Assembly: GCF_000422405.1 (NCBI RefSeq)
Contig: NZ_AULS01000009.1
Span: forward strand, 1-64,000
Length of the DNA stretch: 64,000 nucleotides
DNA from: Microbacterium luticocti DSM 19459
GTDB taxonomy: Bacteria; Actinomycetota; Actinomycetes; Actinomycetales; Microbacteriaceae
Direction: 5' to 3'
The notes beneath the pieces are model-generated. The model searched no databases and had not been told where the DNA came from. It saw nothing but the letters and a program-made list of their open reading frames with translations. This document shows positions 38,211-46,886 of this stretch, in pieces. A program made the position numbers and the translations under genes. Position 1 is the stretch's first letter. The number at the start of each line of letters is the position of its first letter.

Positions 38211-41200
38211 ATGCACGACGACGCCGCGCTGACCGTGGGACGCGTCACCCGCGTCCTGAACGAGCGGGTCCGCCCCGCCGTCCACCCCGCACGGGTGCCG
38301 CTGTATGTGAGCGCGCACGACGTCGACGGCGAGCCGATCCCGCCCGCCGAGGCGCTGGCGGCCGAGTACCGCCCGTTCGAGGTCGGCACGCCGTGGGGGC
38401 CGGCCTGGAGCACCACCTGGTTCCGGCTGACCGGGCAGGTGCCGGCGGAGTGGGCGGGCCGGCGGGTGGAAGCGCTGGTCGACCTGGGCTTCGACGTGAA
38501 CATGACCGGGTTCCAGTGCGAGGCGCTGGCGTACCGTCCCGACGGCACCCCGATCAAGAGCCTCAACCCGCGCAACCAGTGGCTGCCGGTGACCGATGCC
38601 GCCGACGGCGGCGAACTCGTCGACCTGTACCTCGAGGCGGCCGCCAACCCGGTGCTGCTGGACTACCACCCCTTCCTGCCCACCCAGCAGGGCGACGTGC
38701 TCACCGCGTCGCGCGAGCCGCTGTACCGGGTGCGGCATATGGACCTGGCGGTGTTCGACCCCGAGGTGTTCGAGCTGGCCGCCGATCTCGACGTGCTGCT
38801 CGAACTGCAGGCGCAGCTGCCCGAGACCGGGCCGCGGCGCATGCGCATTCTGCAGGCCCTCGATGACGCACTCGACGAACTCGACCTGCAGCGCATCGCC
38901 GAGACCGCCTCTGCCGCCCGGGCGTGCCTGGTCGACGTTCTGGCCGCGCCCGCCGAGCACAGCGCACACCACGTCAGCGCGATCGGCCACGCCCACATCG
39001 ACTCGGCGTGGCTGTGGCCGGTGCGCGAGACGATCCGCAAGGTCGCGCGCACCACCTCGTCGATGGCGTCGCTCATCGACGACGAACCCGAGTTCGTGTA
39101 CGGGATGTCGAGCGCCCAGCAGTACGCCTGGATCAAGCAGCATCGACCCGAGGTGTACGAGCGCGTGCGCCAGGCCGTGGCATCCGGCCGCTTCGTGCCG
39201 CTGGGCGGCATGTGGGTGGAATCGGACACCGTGATGCCCACCGGCGAGTCGCTGGTGCGGCAGTTCTTGTACGGGCAGCGGTTCTTCCAGCGCGAGTTCG
39301 GCATGCGCTGCCGGGGCGTGTGGCTGCCTGACAGCTTCGGGTATTCGCCGGCGCTGCCGCAGCTGATGCGCCGCGCCGGGTTCGAGTGGTTCTTCACGCA
39401 GAAGATCTCGTGGAACCAGCGCAACCGCTTTCCGCACCACACGTTCGAGTGGGAGGGCATCGACGGGTCGCGCGTGTTCACGCACTTTCCGCCGATGGAC
39501 ACCTACAACTCGCAACTGTCGGGTGCCGAACTGGCGCTGGCGACGCGGCAGTTCGCCGAGTCGCGCACCGCATCGGGCTCGATCGCACCCGTGGGGTGGG
39601 GCGACGGCGGCGGCGGCACGACCCGCGAGATGACCGCGCGGGCCAAGCGGGTGCGCGACCTCGAGGGCAGCGCCACGGTCACCTGGGAGAAGCCCGACGA
39701 CTTCTTCGAGAGGGCCCGCGCCGAGCTTCCCGACGCGCCGGTGTGGGTGGGGGAGCTGTACCTCGAGCTGCACCGCGGCACGCTGACCAGCCAGCACCAG
39801 ACCAAGGCGCTGCACCGCCGCGCCGAGCACGCGCTGGTCGAGGCGGAGCTGTGGTGCGCGACCGCGGCCGTGCGCGAGGGTGCGCAGTACCCGTACGACG
39901 AACTCGACCGGCTGTGGGAGCAGGTGCTGCTGCACGAGTTCCACGACATCCTGCCGGGCACCTCGATCGCGTGGGTGCATCGCGAGGCGGTGGCGGTGCT
40001 GTCGCAGGTGCTGGCCGACGCGTGGGCGCTCGCCGACACCGCACGACGGGCCCTTGCCGGCGAGGGCGATGTCGCGCTCGAGTTCGTGCCGACCGGGCTG
40101 GGCTGGGCGGGCGCGCGGGCCGCGCTGAACGACGGTCGGGCCGGCGGCGAGTCGGCCGGGGCGGACGGTCCGGCCGCGCGTGCCGCGCTGAGCGGCGGCC
40201 AGGAGGCGACGGCAGACGCGTCGGGCGCGCTCGGCGCCCGGCGGGTGACCGCGCCGCAGGGCGTGGCATCCCTCACCCCCGTCGGGGACGGCTGGGTGCT
40301 CGAGAACGCGCACGTGCGGGTGACGGTTTCGGGGCAAGGGCTCATCACCTCGGCGGTCGACGTGGCCAGCGGGCGCGAGGCGATCGCGCCGGGGCAGGCG
40401 GCGAACCTGCTGCAGCTGCACCAGGACTTTCCGAACATGTGGGATGCCTGGGACATCGACCGCTTCTACCGCAACCGCGTCACCGACCTCGACGAGGTCG
40501 CCGAGATGCGCGCGAGCGTGGACGACGGCGTGGCGCGGGTGCAGGTCGACCGGGCGTTCTCGCAGTCGACGGTGCGGCAGACGATCGAGCTGGCACCCGA
40601 TGCGCGCACCGTGGTGCTGCGCACGCGGGTGGACTGGCACGAGACCGAGAAGCTGCTCAAGCTCGCGTTCCCGCTCGACGTGTTCGCGGCGGCGACCGTG
40701 GCCGAGACGCAGTTCGGGCACCAGTCGCGGGTGACGCACGTGAACACCAGCTGGGAGGCGGCCAAGTTCGAGACGTCGATGCACCGGTATGTGCTCGTGC
40801 AGGAGCCGGGCTTCGGCGTCGCGCTGGTGAACGACTCGGTGTACGGGTACGACACGACACGGGATGCCACCGACGACGGGGTGACCACGACGGTGCGGCT
40901 GTCGCTGCTGCGGGCGCCGCGTTTTCCCGATCCCGAGACCGACCACGGCGTGCACGAGATCACCGCGGGTCTGGTGGTCGGCGCCGACGTGGCGCTCGCG
41001 ACCGAGGAGGGGCTGCGCCTGAACACGCCGTCGACCGTGGTGCGCGGCGCACACGAGGTGACACCACTGGTTCATGTGGCCGGAGACGGGCTCGTCGTAT
41101 CGTCGGTGAAGCTCGCCGCCGACCGATCGGGCGATGTCATCGTGCGCGTGTACGAGGCGCTCGGCCGGCGTGCCGCGGGGGTCCTGACGGTGCACATGGC

Positions 41201-41453
41201 GTGCACCGGCGTGCGCGAGGTCTCACTCATCGAGGACGACCTGCCCGAAACGGGCTCGGCGGCCGGCGCGGCCGTGGGCGCGCTGGGTGCCGGGGCGGGC
41301 GCGGCTGCTGGTGCGCCGGGTGCTGGTGCGGGCGCAGCTGCCGCCGTGGCGGATGCCGCGGGTTCCGGCGCGTGGTCGGGCTCGGACGCATCGTGCGAGG
41401 TGCCGCTCACGTTGCGCCCGTTCGAGGTGCGCACCCTGCGCATTTCCCGCTGA
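38211..41453 (+). CDS. GH38 alpha-mannosidase
   Basis: 1080 aa, no signal peptide. The zinc-site motif GHAHIDSAWLWP is near residue 260, and the catalytic nucleophile Asp is in WLPDSFGYSPALPQL near residue 374. The start ATG follows GAAGGAAG. GH38 enzymes remove alpha-1,3/1,6 (and 1,2) mannose, completing what GH92 starts. Two Ala/Gly-rich inserts occur: residues about 637-683, between catalytic and beta-sandwich regions, and about 1015-1062, before the last strand. Both are probably disordered loops. Confidence 0.94.
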   Translation: MHDDAALTVGRVTRVLNERVRPAVHPARVPLYVSAHDVDGEPIPPAEALAAEYRPFEVGTPWGPAWSTTWFRLTGQVPAEWAGRRVEALVDLGFDVNMTGFQCEALAYRPDGTPIKSLNPRNQWLPVTDAADGGELVDLYLEAAANPVLLDYHPFLPTQQGDVLTASREPLYRVRHMDLAVFDPEVFELAADLDVLLELQAQLPETGPRRMRILQALDDALDELDLQRIAETASAARACLVDVLAAPAEHSAHHVSAIGHAHIDSAWLWPVRETIRKVARTTSSMASLIDDEPEFVYGMSSAQQYAWIKQHRPEVYERVRQAVASGRFVPLGGMWVESDTVMPTGESLVRQFLYGQRFFQREFGMRCRGVWLPDSFGYSPALPQLMRRAGFEWFFTQKISWNQRNRFPHHTFEWEGIDGSRVFTHFPPMDTYNSQLSGAELALATRQFAESRTASGSIAPVGWGDGGGGTTREMTARAKRVRDLEGSATVTWEKPDDFFERARAELPDAPVWVGELYLELHRGTLTSQHQTKALHRRAEHALVEAELWCATAAVREGAQYPYDELDRLWEQVLLHEFHDILPGTSIAWVHREAVAVLSQVLADAWALADTARRALAGEGDVALEFVPTGLGWAGARAALNDGRAGGESAGADGPAARAALSGGQEATADASGALGARRVTAPQGVASLTPVGDGWVLENAHVRVTVSGQGLITSAVDVASGREAIAPGQAANLLQLHQDFPNMWDAWDIDRFYRNRVTDLDEVAEMRASVDDGVARVQVDRAFSQSTVRQTIELAPDARTVVLRTRVDWHETEKLLKLAFPLDVFAAATVAETQFGHQSRVTHVNTSWEAAKFETSMHRYVLVQEPGFGVALVNDSVYGYDTTRDATDDGVTTTVRLSLLRAPRFPDPETDHGVHEITAGLVVGADVALATEEGLRLNTPSTVVRGAHEVTPLVHVAGDGLVVSSVKLAADRSGDVIVRVYEALGRRAAGVLTVHMACTGVREVSLIEDDLPETGSAAGAAVGALGAGAGAAAGAPGAGAGAAAAVADAAGSGAWSGSDASCEVPLTLRPFEVRTLRISR

Positions 41454-41504
41454 GGCGTCTGCCCCGACGAGCACGGCTGCGCCACCGTTTGATCTCCGCT
41501 GGAG

Positions 41505-41640
41505 GAACCTCGATCGTGCAGCTGCTGCATCTCGATCCGGTCTTCAAGAGTCAGCTGACGGTAATGTGTGGTCAAGGAAGCGCAACCCTCCGGTCGTCGG
41601 CGTGAACAACCACAACCTACGAGGTGTTGCGCTTCCGCCT
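41505..41640 (-). mobile_element. Remnant of an IS30-family insertion sequence
   Basis: On the minus strand from the TTG at 41575, about 22 codons read THYRQLTLEDRIEMQQLHDR, the N-terminus of IS30-type transposases; similarity then stops. Upstream, GGAAGCGCAAC (41576-41586) and its inverted copy GTTGCGCTTCC (41626-41636) flank 39 bp, matching the left end of such an element. The rest is gone, so it is a dead fragment. Confidence 0.75.
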
Positions 41641-41687
41641 AGAACCCGGGCGTTCGGCTCGACGACCCGCTCGATAGGCTGACGATC

Positions 41688-42119
41688 GTGGCTCGTGGCG
41701 TGGCATCCGGTCGCCGGCGGGTGCGCGACGCGCACACCTGGCTGGTCGTGTACATCGTCGCGCTGGCGCTGGTCGCGTTCTGGCCGACACATGTCGACGG
41801 CGGCAAGGGGCCGCTGCTGCGGTGGATCACCCGGCACGTGCCATGGCTGACGTACGGGCGCATCGAGTTCTCGGCGAACATCGCGCTGTTCGTGCCGTTC
41901 GGGGTGCTGCTGATGCTCATCATGACGCACCGCTACCTGATCGTGCCGATCGTGCTGACGGCCACGGTGACGATCGAGGCGGTGCAGTCGCTGATGGACG
42001 GGCGGCGCACGCCGAGCATCCTCGACATCGTCGCGAACCTCACCGGCGCGTGCGTCGGCATGCTGCTGGTCGCCCTCATCGAGTGGCTGCACAGCCGGCG
42101 ACGGATGCCCCACCCGTAG
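41688..42119 (+). CDS. VanZ-like membrane protein
   Basis: 143 aa with about four membrane helices. The VanZ pattern is present: an RIEFSANIALFVPFGVLLML segment and a later TIEAVQSLMDGRRTPSILDI with the conserved polar residues. Function of the family is unclear; VanZ itself gives low-level teicoplanin resistance. The GTG start is preceded by TAGGCT plus seven bases, so the mRNA is probably leaderless. Confidence 0.85.
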   Translation: MARGVASGRRRVRDAHTWLVVYIVALALVAFWPTHVDGGKGPLLRWITRHVPWLTYGRIEFSANIALFVPFGVLLMLIMTHRYLIVPIVLTATVTIEAVQSLMDGRRTPSILDIVANLTGACVGMLLVALIEWLHSRRRMPHP

Positions 42120-42214
42120 CGGGGCTGCGACACGGGCGCCGTCGTATCCGCGCGTGACCGCGACCGTCGCGCTCAGCCCGACCATAACCGCTGCGGTCTA
42201 CCCTGGTTGGCAGG

Positions 42215-42937
42215 ATGAAGCTCATCTCGTACAACCTACGCAAGCATCGCGCCGCGACCGAGTTGGCCGATCTGGTCGACGGGCACGGCGCCGATCTGCT
42301 GTGTCTGCAGGAGTGCGACACCTCTGACATCCCCGGGCAGATCGCGGGTCTGCGGCTGGCCGACGTGACACATCGCAACCGGCTGGGGCTGGCGGTCTAC
42401 TTTCGCATGGAGATGTACCGCCCCCTCGAGGTGCGCTCGATCTCGTTGAAGAAGTCGCTGCACGACCGGGTGCTCAAACCCGCCGAAGAACGGATGCTCG
42501 GGGTGCGGCTGCACGACATCGACCAGGGCCGCGATCTGATCGTGGCCTCGTTCCACGCCGCCCCGTTGACCGCACTGAACCGACTGCGCCGGCACCAGAT
42601 CCGCACCGCGTTGACCGAACTGCGGGAAATCGGACCGGGCCTTCCCGCCCTGATGGTGGGGGACTACAACTACCCGGTGTTCAAAGAGAACCTCGGGCAG
42701 AAGGTGCGCGAGCAGGGGTACGAGCTCACCCTCAGCGACACCCGCACGTACACCCGGTACCGCTACTTTCGCGGTCACTACGACTTCGCGACGTCGGTCG
42801 GGTTCGACATCGAGCGCATCCGCACCCTGCCGCAGGGGCAGTCCGATCACCTGCCGATCCTCATCACCGCACGGATGGTGCACCCCGGCCACGACGAAGC
42901 CGGGGCCGACGACGGCGGCATGGCGACGGCATCCTGA
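42215..42937 (+). CDS. Endonuclease/exonuclease/phosphatase-family protein
   Basis: 240 aa, soluble. The EEP fold is visible: MKLISYNLRKHR, LLCLQECDT (metal-binding Glu), MVGDYNYPVF (catalytic Asp/Asn) and the C-terminal GQSDHLPILI (catalytic His). Substrate may be a nucleic acid, inositol phosphate or phospholipid; it cannot be decided. TACCCT lies 10 nt before the ATG, so the leader is very short. Confidence 0.88.
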   Translation: MKLISYNLRKHRAATELADLVDGHGADLLCLQECDTSDIPGQIAGLRLADVTHRNRLGLAVYFRMEMYRPLEVRSISLKKSLHDRVLKPAEERMLGVRLHDIDQGRDLIVASFHAAPLTALNRLRRHQIRTALTELREIGPGLPALMVGDYNYPVFKENLGQKVREQGYELTLSDTRTYTRYRYFRGHYDFATSVGFDIERIRTLPQGQSDHLPILITARMVHPGHDEAGADDGGMATAS

Positions 42938-43013
42938 CACCCACGTCGTTCGCGTGGGGTGGTCGGACGCGGTAGCCTGGGAGGGTCGCACAGACTTCCT
43001 GGGAAGGATCCGC

Positions 43014-43190
43014 ATGTTCATCCTCTGCTTCGTGCTCTTCGTGGCGGGCTTCGCATGCTTCGGCTACGCGCCGTTCGTCGACGGCTGGCAGTCGCTGATC
43101 TTCGTCGCCGGGATCCTGCTGTGCTCGATTGCCATCGGCATTCCGATGCACCGCTCGCGCCACGAGCACAAGAGCAGCGAGCTTCCCTGA
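43014..43190 (+). CDS. Small two-helix membrane protein, unknown function
   Basis: 58 aa from the ATG at 43014, with GGGAAGGA just upstream. Two hydrophobic helices ([17 protein letters not shown] and [19 protein letters not shown]) and a basic, His-rich tail are visible. A TAGCCT -10 candidate lies at 42973. It precedes a hairpin and rplM. Family not recognised. Confidence 0.75.
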   Translation: MFILCFVLFVAGFACFGYAPFVDGWQSLIFVAGILLCSIAIGIPMHRSRHEHKSSELP

Positions 43191-43202
43191 TCCTCACCTG
43201 CT

Positions 43203-43231
43203 GAACGCCGGGCCAGCGCGGTCCGGCGTTC
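43203..43231 (+). terminator. Hairpin before the rplM promoter
   Basis: GAACGCCGG and CCGGCGTTC form a 9-bp stem, extendable to 12 bp with one G-T pair. It lies 13 nt after the small membrane protein and is followed by GCCGTTTGG. Probably a weak terminator isolating rplM-rpsI. Confidence 0.5.
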
Positions 43232-43236
43232 GCCGT

Positions 43237-43265
43237 TTGGTCGTGGCATCCCCGTGTCGTAGACT
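43237..43265 (+). promoter_or_regulatory. Probable promoter of rplM-rpsI-glmM
   Basis: TTGGTC (43237-43242) and TAGACT (43260-43265) are spaced 17 bp apart. The -10 box is identical to that of the S10 operon. The leader to rplM is about 127 nt with no coding potential and could host L13 autoregulation, by analogy with other bacteria. Confidence 0.65.
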
Positions 43266-43398
43266 GGGCTGTTGGTGCGTCGCCCTGCCGGCGCACTGCG
43301 AACGTGAGCCCTCCACTGGCGTGTTCGGCGGACTACCGCAGAACCACCCCGGAGCGGGATTCACGAACGTCTCCGTTCGATCAGAAAGCAGCACTAAC

Positions 43399-43845
43399 GT
43401 GACGCGCACTTTCACCCCCAAGGCTGGCGAGATCCAGCGCGAATGGCTGGTCATCGACGCCACTGACGTCGTGCTCGGCCGCCTGGCCTCGCACGCCGCC
43501 GCACTTCTGCGTGGCAAGCACAAGCCGACCTTCGCGAACCACATCGACACCGGCGACTTCGTCGTCATCGTCAACGCAGACAAGGTCGCCCTGACCGGCC
43601 AGAAGCTGCAGAAGAAGATCGCCTACCGCCACTCGGGCTACCCGGGCGGACTCAAGTCGGTCTCGTACGAAGAGCTGCTCGAGAAGAACCCCGTCCGCGC
43701 GGTCGAGAAGGCCGTTCGGGGCATGCTCCCCAAGAACAGCCTGGGCCGCCAGCAGCTGTCGAAGCTCAAGGTGTACGCCGGTGCCGAGCACCCGCACGCC
43801 GCGCAGCAGCCCAAGCCGTACATCTTCGACCAGGTCGCCCAGTAA
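43399..43845 (+). CDS. rplM: 50S ribosomal protein L13
   Basis: 148 aa from a GTG at 43399. [20 protein letters not shown] opens the protein, and [19 protein letters not shown] and [19 protein letters not shown] are diagnostic. L13 binds 23S rRNA early in assembly. A longer reading frame from 43129 is not coding. Confidence 0.97.
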   Translation: MTRTFTPKAGEIQREWLVIDATDVVLGRLASHAAALLRGKHKPTFANHIDTGDFVVIVNADKVALTGQKLQKKIAYRHSGYPGGLKSVSYEELLEKNPVRAVEKAVRGMLPKNSLGRQQLSKLKVYAGAEHPHAAQQPKPYIFDQVAQ

Positions 43846-43871
43846 GCGCCGCAGACACTAAGGACACACTC

Positions 43872-44351
43872 GTGGCGAACAACGACACCGAACTGACCAC
43901 CTACTCGACCGAGAGCACCCCCGACGCCGCCGCCGAGGCCGCGGCGCCCCGCCCCGTGCTCACCGTGCCCGGCTCGGCCGTCGGCCGCCGCAAGCAGGCC
44001 ATCGCCCGCGTGCGACTCGTGCCCGGCACCGGCACCATCACCATCAACGGCCGCACGTTCGAGGACTACTTCCCGAACAAGCTGCACCAGCAGCTGGTCA
44101 CCGACCCGTTCACGGTGCTGAACCTCACCGGCGCCTACGACGTCATCGCCCGCATCCACGGCGGCGGCCCCTCGGGCCAGGCCGGTGCGCTGCGCCTGGG
44201 CATCGCCCGCGCGCTCAACGAGATCGACGTCGAGAACAACCGCCCGACCCTGAAGAAGGCCGGCTTCCTCTCGCGCGACGCCCGCGTCAAGGAGCGCAAG
44301 AAGGCCGGTCTCAAGAAGGCCCGCAAGGCCCCGCAGTACTCGAAGCGCTGA
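43872..44351 (+). CDS. rpsI: 30S ribosomal protein S9
   Basis: 159 aa from a GTG at 43872. A 35-residue Ala/Thr/Glu-rich N-terminal extension precedes the core ([20 protein letters not shown]). The C-terminal tail [12 protein letters not shown] reaches the P-site tRNA. It is 26 nt after rplM and 14 nt before glmM. Confidence 0.97.
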   Translation: MANNDTELTTYSTESTPDAAAEAAAPRPVLTVPGSAVGRRKQAIARVRLVPGTGTITINGRTFEDYFPNKLHQQLVTDPFTVLNLTGAYDVIARIHGGGPSGQAGALRLGIARALNEIDVENNRPTLKKAGFLSRDARVKERKKAGLKKARKAPQYSKR

Positions 44352-44365
44352 TCGGATCCGTCTCG

Positions 44366-45727
44366 ATGCCGCTGTTTGGCACGGACGGGGTGCGGGGGCT
44401 GGCCAACGGCCCCCTCACCGCCGATCTCGCACTGTCCCTGGCCCAGGCGACCGCTGTCGTCCTGGGCCAGGGCCGTACCGCCGAGGCGCGTCGGGCCGAG
44501 GGCCGGCGGCTGAGCGCCGTGGTCGCCCGCGACCCGCGGGTCTCGGGTGAGTTCCTTTCGGCTGCGGTCGCAGCCGGGCTCGCGGCATCCGGAGTCGACG
44601 TGCTCGACGCGGGCGTCATCCCGACCCCCGCCGCCGCATACCTGGTCGGCTCGATCGACGCCGACTTCGGCGTCATGGTCTCGGCCTCGCACAACCCGGC
44701 GCCCGACAACGGCATCAAGATCTTCGCCCGCGGCGGCGTCAAGCTGCCCGACATCGTCGAGCAGCGCATCGAGGCCGCGCTGTCGGGGCCCAAACTGCTG
44801 CCCACCGGTGCCGACGTCGGGCGCATCCGTCGCTTCGCCGACGCCGAAGACCGCTACGTCGTGCACCTGTTGCAGTCGCTGCCGCACCGGCTCGACGGCA
44901 TCCATGTCGTGCTCGACTGCGCCAACGGCGCCGCCTCGGGCGTCTCGCCCGAGACGTTCCGCGACGCCGGCGCACAGGTCACCGTCATCGGCGCCGACCC
45001 CGACGGCATCAACATCAACGACGGCGTCGGATCCACCCACCTCGACTCGCTCGCCGAAGCGGTCGTGCGGCTGGGTGCCGACGTCGGCATCGCGCACGAC
45101 GGCGACGCCGACCGGTGCCTGGCGGTGGATGCCTCGGGCGCCATCGTCGACGGCGACCAGATCATGGCGATCCTGGCGGTGGCCATGAAGGAGCGCGGGG
45201 CGCTCGCCGACGACACGCTCGTGGCCACGGTGATGAGCAACCTCGGACTGCACCGCGCGATGGCCGCGCAGGGCATCCGCGTCGAGCAGACCGCCGTCGG
45301 CGACCGCTACGTGCTCGAGCGGATGACCGAGGGCGGGTTCTCGCTCGGCGGTGAGCAGAGCGGCCACGTCATCATGAGTGAGTTCGCCACCACCGGCGAC
45401 GGGCTGCTGACCGGGCTGCACCTGCTGGCGCGCATGGCCGAGACCGGGCGCTCGCTGGCCGAGCTCGCGTCGGTGATGACGGTGTATCCGCAGGTTCTGG
45501 TGAACGTGCGCGACGTCGACCGCACCCAGGTCGGGCACGTCGCCGTGGCGGCCGCCGTCGCCGCCGCCACCGCGCGGCTGGGCGACAGCGGCCGGGTGCT
45601 GCTGCGCGCCTCGGGCACCGAACCTCTCGTGCGCGTCATGGTCGAGGCATCCGACCCCGACGTGGCCGCCGCGGTGGCCGGGGAACTCGCCGACGTGGTG
45701 CGCGAGCACCTGGCCCTTCCGGCGTAG
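44366..45727 (+). CDS. glmM: Phosphoglucosamine mutase
   Basis: 453 aa, full length. It converts glucosamine-6-phosphate to glucosamine-1-phosphate for cell-wall UDP-GlcNAc. [17 protein letters not shown] starts it; the phosphoserine is S108 in [14 protein letters not shown]; the metal loop [13 protein letters not shown] and sugar-binding GEQSGHVI and the phosphate-binding [12 protein letters not shown] are intact. Confidence 0.96.
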   Translation: MPLFGTDGVRGLANGPLTADLALSLAQATAVVLGQGRTAEARRAEGRRLSAVVARDPRVSGEFLSAAVAAGLAASGVDVLDAGVIPTPAAAYLVGSIDADFGVMVSASHNPAPDNGIKIFARGGVKLPDIVEQRIEAALSGPKLLPTGADVGRIRRFADAEDRYVVHLLQSLPHRLDGIHVVLDCANGAASGVSPETFRDAGAQVTVIGADPDGININDGVGSTHLDSLAEAVVRLGADVGIAHDGDADRCLAVDASGAIVDGDQIMAILAVAMKERGALADDTLVATVMSNLGLHRAMAAQGIRVEQTAVGDRYVLERMTEGGFSLGGEQSGHVIMSEFATTGDGLLTGLHLLARMAETGRSLAELASVMTVYPQVLVNVRDVDRTQVGHVAVAAAVAAATARLGDSGRVLLRASGTEPLVRVMVEASDPDVAAAVAGELADVVREHLALPA

Positions 45728-45786
45728 GGGCGCCGGGGCGCGGGCCGCCGGGCAGTCATCGCAGTGTCCGTGTCGACATCCACCGC

Positions 45787-45872
45787 GTACACAACTGCGG
45801 GGATTTCCGGCGACACGCCGAGCGCGGCGCGGCTGTCACGGCGTGTCGTCCAGAATCCCCGCCATTGTGCAC
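45787..45872. repeat. 86-bp palindromic repeat, copy D
   Basis: Diverged member of the family found after truA: exactly 86 bp, GTACACAACTGCGGGGATTT at the left and GCCATTGTGCAC at the right, arms still paired, centre replaced. It lies 59 bp after glmM. Confidence 0.85.
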
Positions 45873-45904
45873 GAGCACTGTGCACGAGCACTGTGCACGG
45901 GCAC
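45866..45904 (+). repeat. 13-bp direct repeats
   Basis: TGTGCACGAGCAC occurs twice in tandem, with a third, partial copy. The first copy begins within the right end of palindromic repeat D. No function is evident. Confidence 0.7.
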
Positions 45905-45913
45905 CCGGCGGGG

Positions 45914-46858
45914 TCAGCGCGTGGGCGGGGTCCAGCTGAGCGATTCGATGTAGCGCAGCAGCACGCCCTCGCGCAGCGCCCACGGCGAGACCTCGAGCGC
46001 CTCGGCGCCGAGCATCTGCATCGCGGTGTGCAACACGACCGCGCCCGCCACGATCTGGAAGGTGCGCTCGGGTGTGATTCCCGGCAGTTCTTGGCGGGCG
46101 GATGCCGGGATCCGCGCGAGCCGCGGAATCCACGCGCCCAGCGCGGTCCGCGGCAGCACCATCCGCTCGGTGCCGCTCCAGCCCGGCATCGGGGCGCCGG
46201 CCAGCCGCGCCAGCGACCGGATCGCCTTCGACGAGCCGACGATGTGATCCGGGCGGCCCAGGGCCGCGAACCGTTCGGCCACCGGCGCGAGCGTCGTGCG
46301 GGCATGCGCGGTCAGGGCGGCCACCGCATCCTCTCCCGGTGGGTCGTGCGGCAGGAACCGGACCGTCATGCGGCCTGCGCCGAGCGGGACGGATGCCGCC
46401 AACTCGGGCAGTTCGTCGGGCCCGGCCGCGAGTTCGAGCGAGCCGCCGCCGATGTCGAACAGCTGGATGCGCCCCGACGCCCAGCCGAACCAGCGCCGCA
46501 CGGCCAGGAACGTCAGGCGGGCCTCGGACTCGCCGTCGAGCACCTGCAGCGGTTGCCCGAGGATGCCCTCGAGCCGGGCGATCACCTCGGGGCCGTTGGC
46601 CGCGTCGCGCAGCGCCGAGGTCGCCGTGGCCAGCAGCTCGTCCACGTCGTCGTCTTCGATGACCGCGCGTGCCCGGGTGACGGCATCCGTCAGCGCCCGC
46701 ACACCCTCGTCGCTGATCGCACCCTCAGGAGTGAGAAACCGCATCAGCCGCACGATCGAACGTTCGCTCGTGGTGGCCAGTGGGCGGCCGCCCGGGCGCA
46801 CATCGGCCAGCAGCAGGTGGACGGTGTTGGATCCGACGTCGAGGACTCCGAGGCGCAC
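45914..46858 (-). CDS. Ppx/GppA-family exopolyphosphatase / pppGpp phosphatase
   Basis: 314 aa. The ASKHA-type phosphate motifs are present: RLGVLDVGSNTVHLLLADV at the N-terminus and IQLFDIGGGSLELAAG in the middle. It would hydrolyse polyphosphate or pppGpp. It is the short actinobacterial form without the C-terminal HD part. The GTG start at 46858 follows TACGCT plus six bases, indicating a leaderless mRNA. Confidence 0.9.
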   Translation of the reverse strand: MRLGVLDVGSNTVHLLLADVRPGGRPLATTSERSIVRLMRFLTPEGAISDEGVRALTDAVTRARAVIEDDDVDELLATATSALRDAANGPEVIARLEGILGQPLQVLDGESEARLTFLAVRRWFGWASGRIQLFDIGGGSLELAAGPDELPELAASVPLGAGRMTVRFLPHDPPGEDAVAALTAHARTTLAPVAERFAALGRPDHIVGSSKAIRSLARLAGAPMPGWSGTERMVLPRTALGAWIPRLARIPASARQELPGITPERTFQIVAGAVVLHTAMQMLGAEALEVSPWALREGVLLRYIESLSWTPPTR

Positions 46859-46864
46859 GGATAG

Positions 46865-46870
46865 AGCGTA
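46865..46870 (-). promoter_or_regulatory. Probable -10 box of the Ppx/GppA gene, leaderless
   Basis: TACGCT on the minus strand with six bases to the GTG at 46858. Matches the spacing seen at truA, the lacI-type gene and the amine oxidase gene. Confidence 0.45.
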
Positions 46871-46886
46871 ATGCGGCGGCGCCCGG

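Noticed and set aside
37089..41195. 1368-codon open frame on the minus strand across the GH38 gene
   Set aside because: Only the part from 38111 downwards is real (the LacI regulator). The rest is the frame opposite GH38, kept open by GC-rich codon bias; GH38 has clear catalytic motifs.
29013..41453. A dedicated ABC ATPase for the glycan importer
   Set aside because: No Walker A/B protein is encoded in the locus; the LivF, LivG and amino-acid-type ATPases in the window belong to other families.
41072..41575. A 167-codon transposase-like gene
   Set aside because: Only the first 22 codons resemble IS30 transposase; the remainder is antisense to GH38, so it is a remnant, not a gene.
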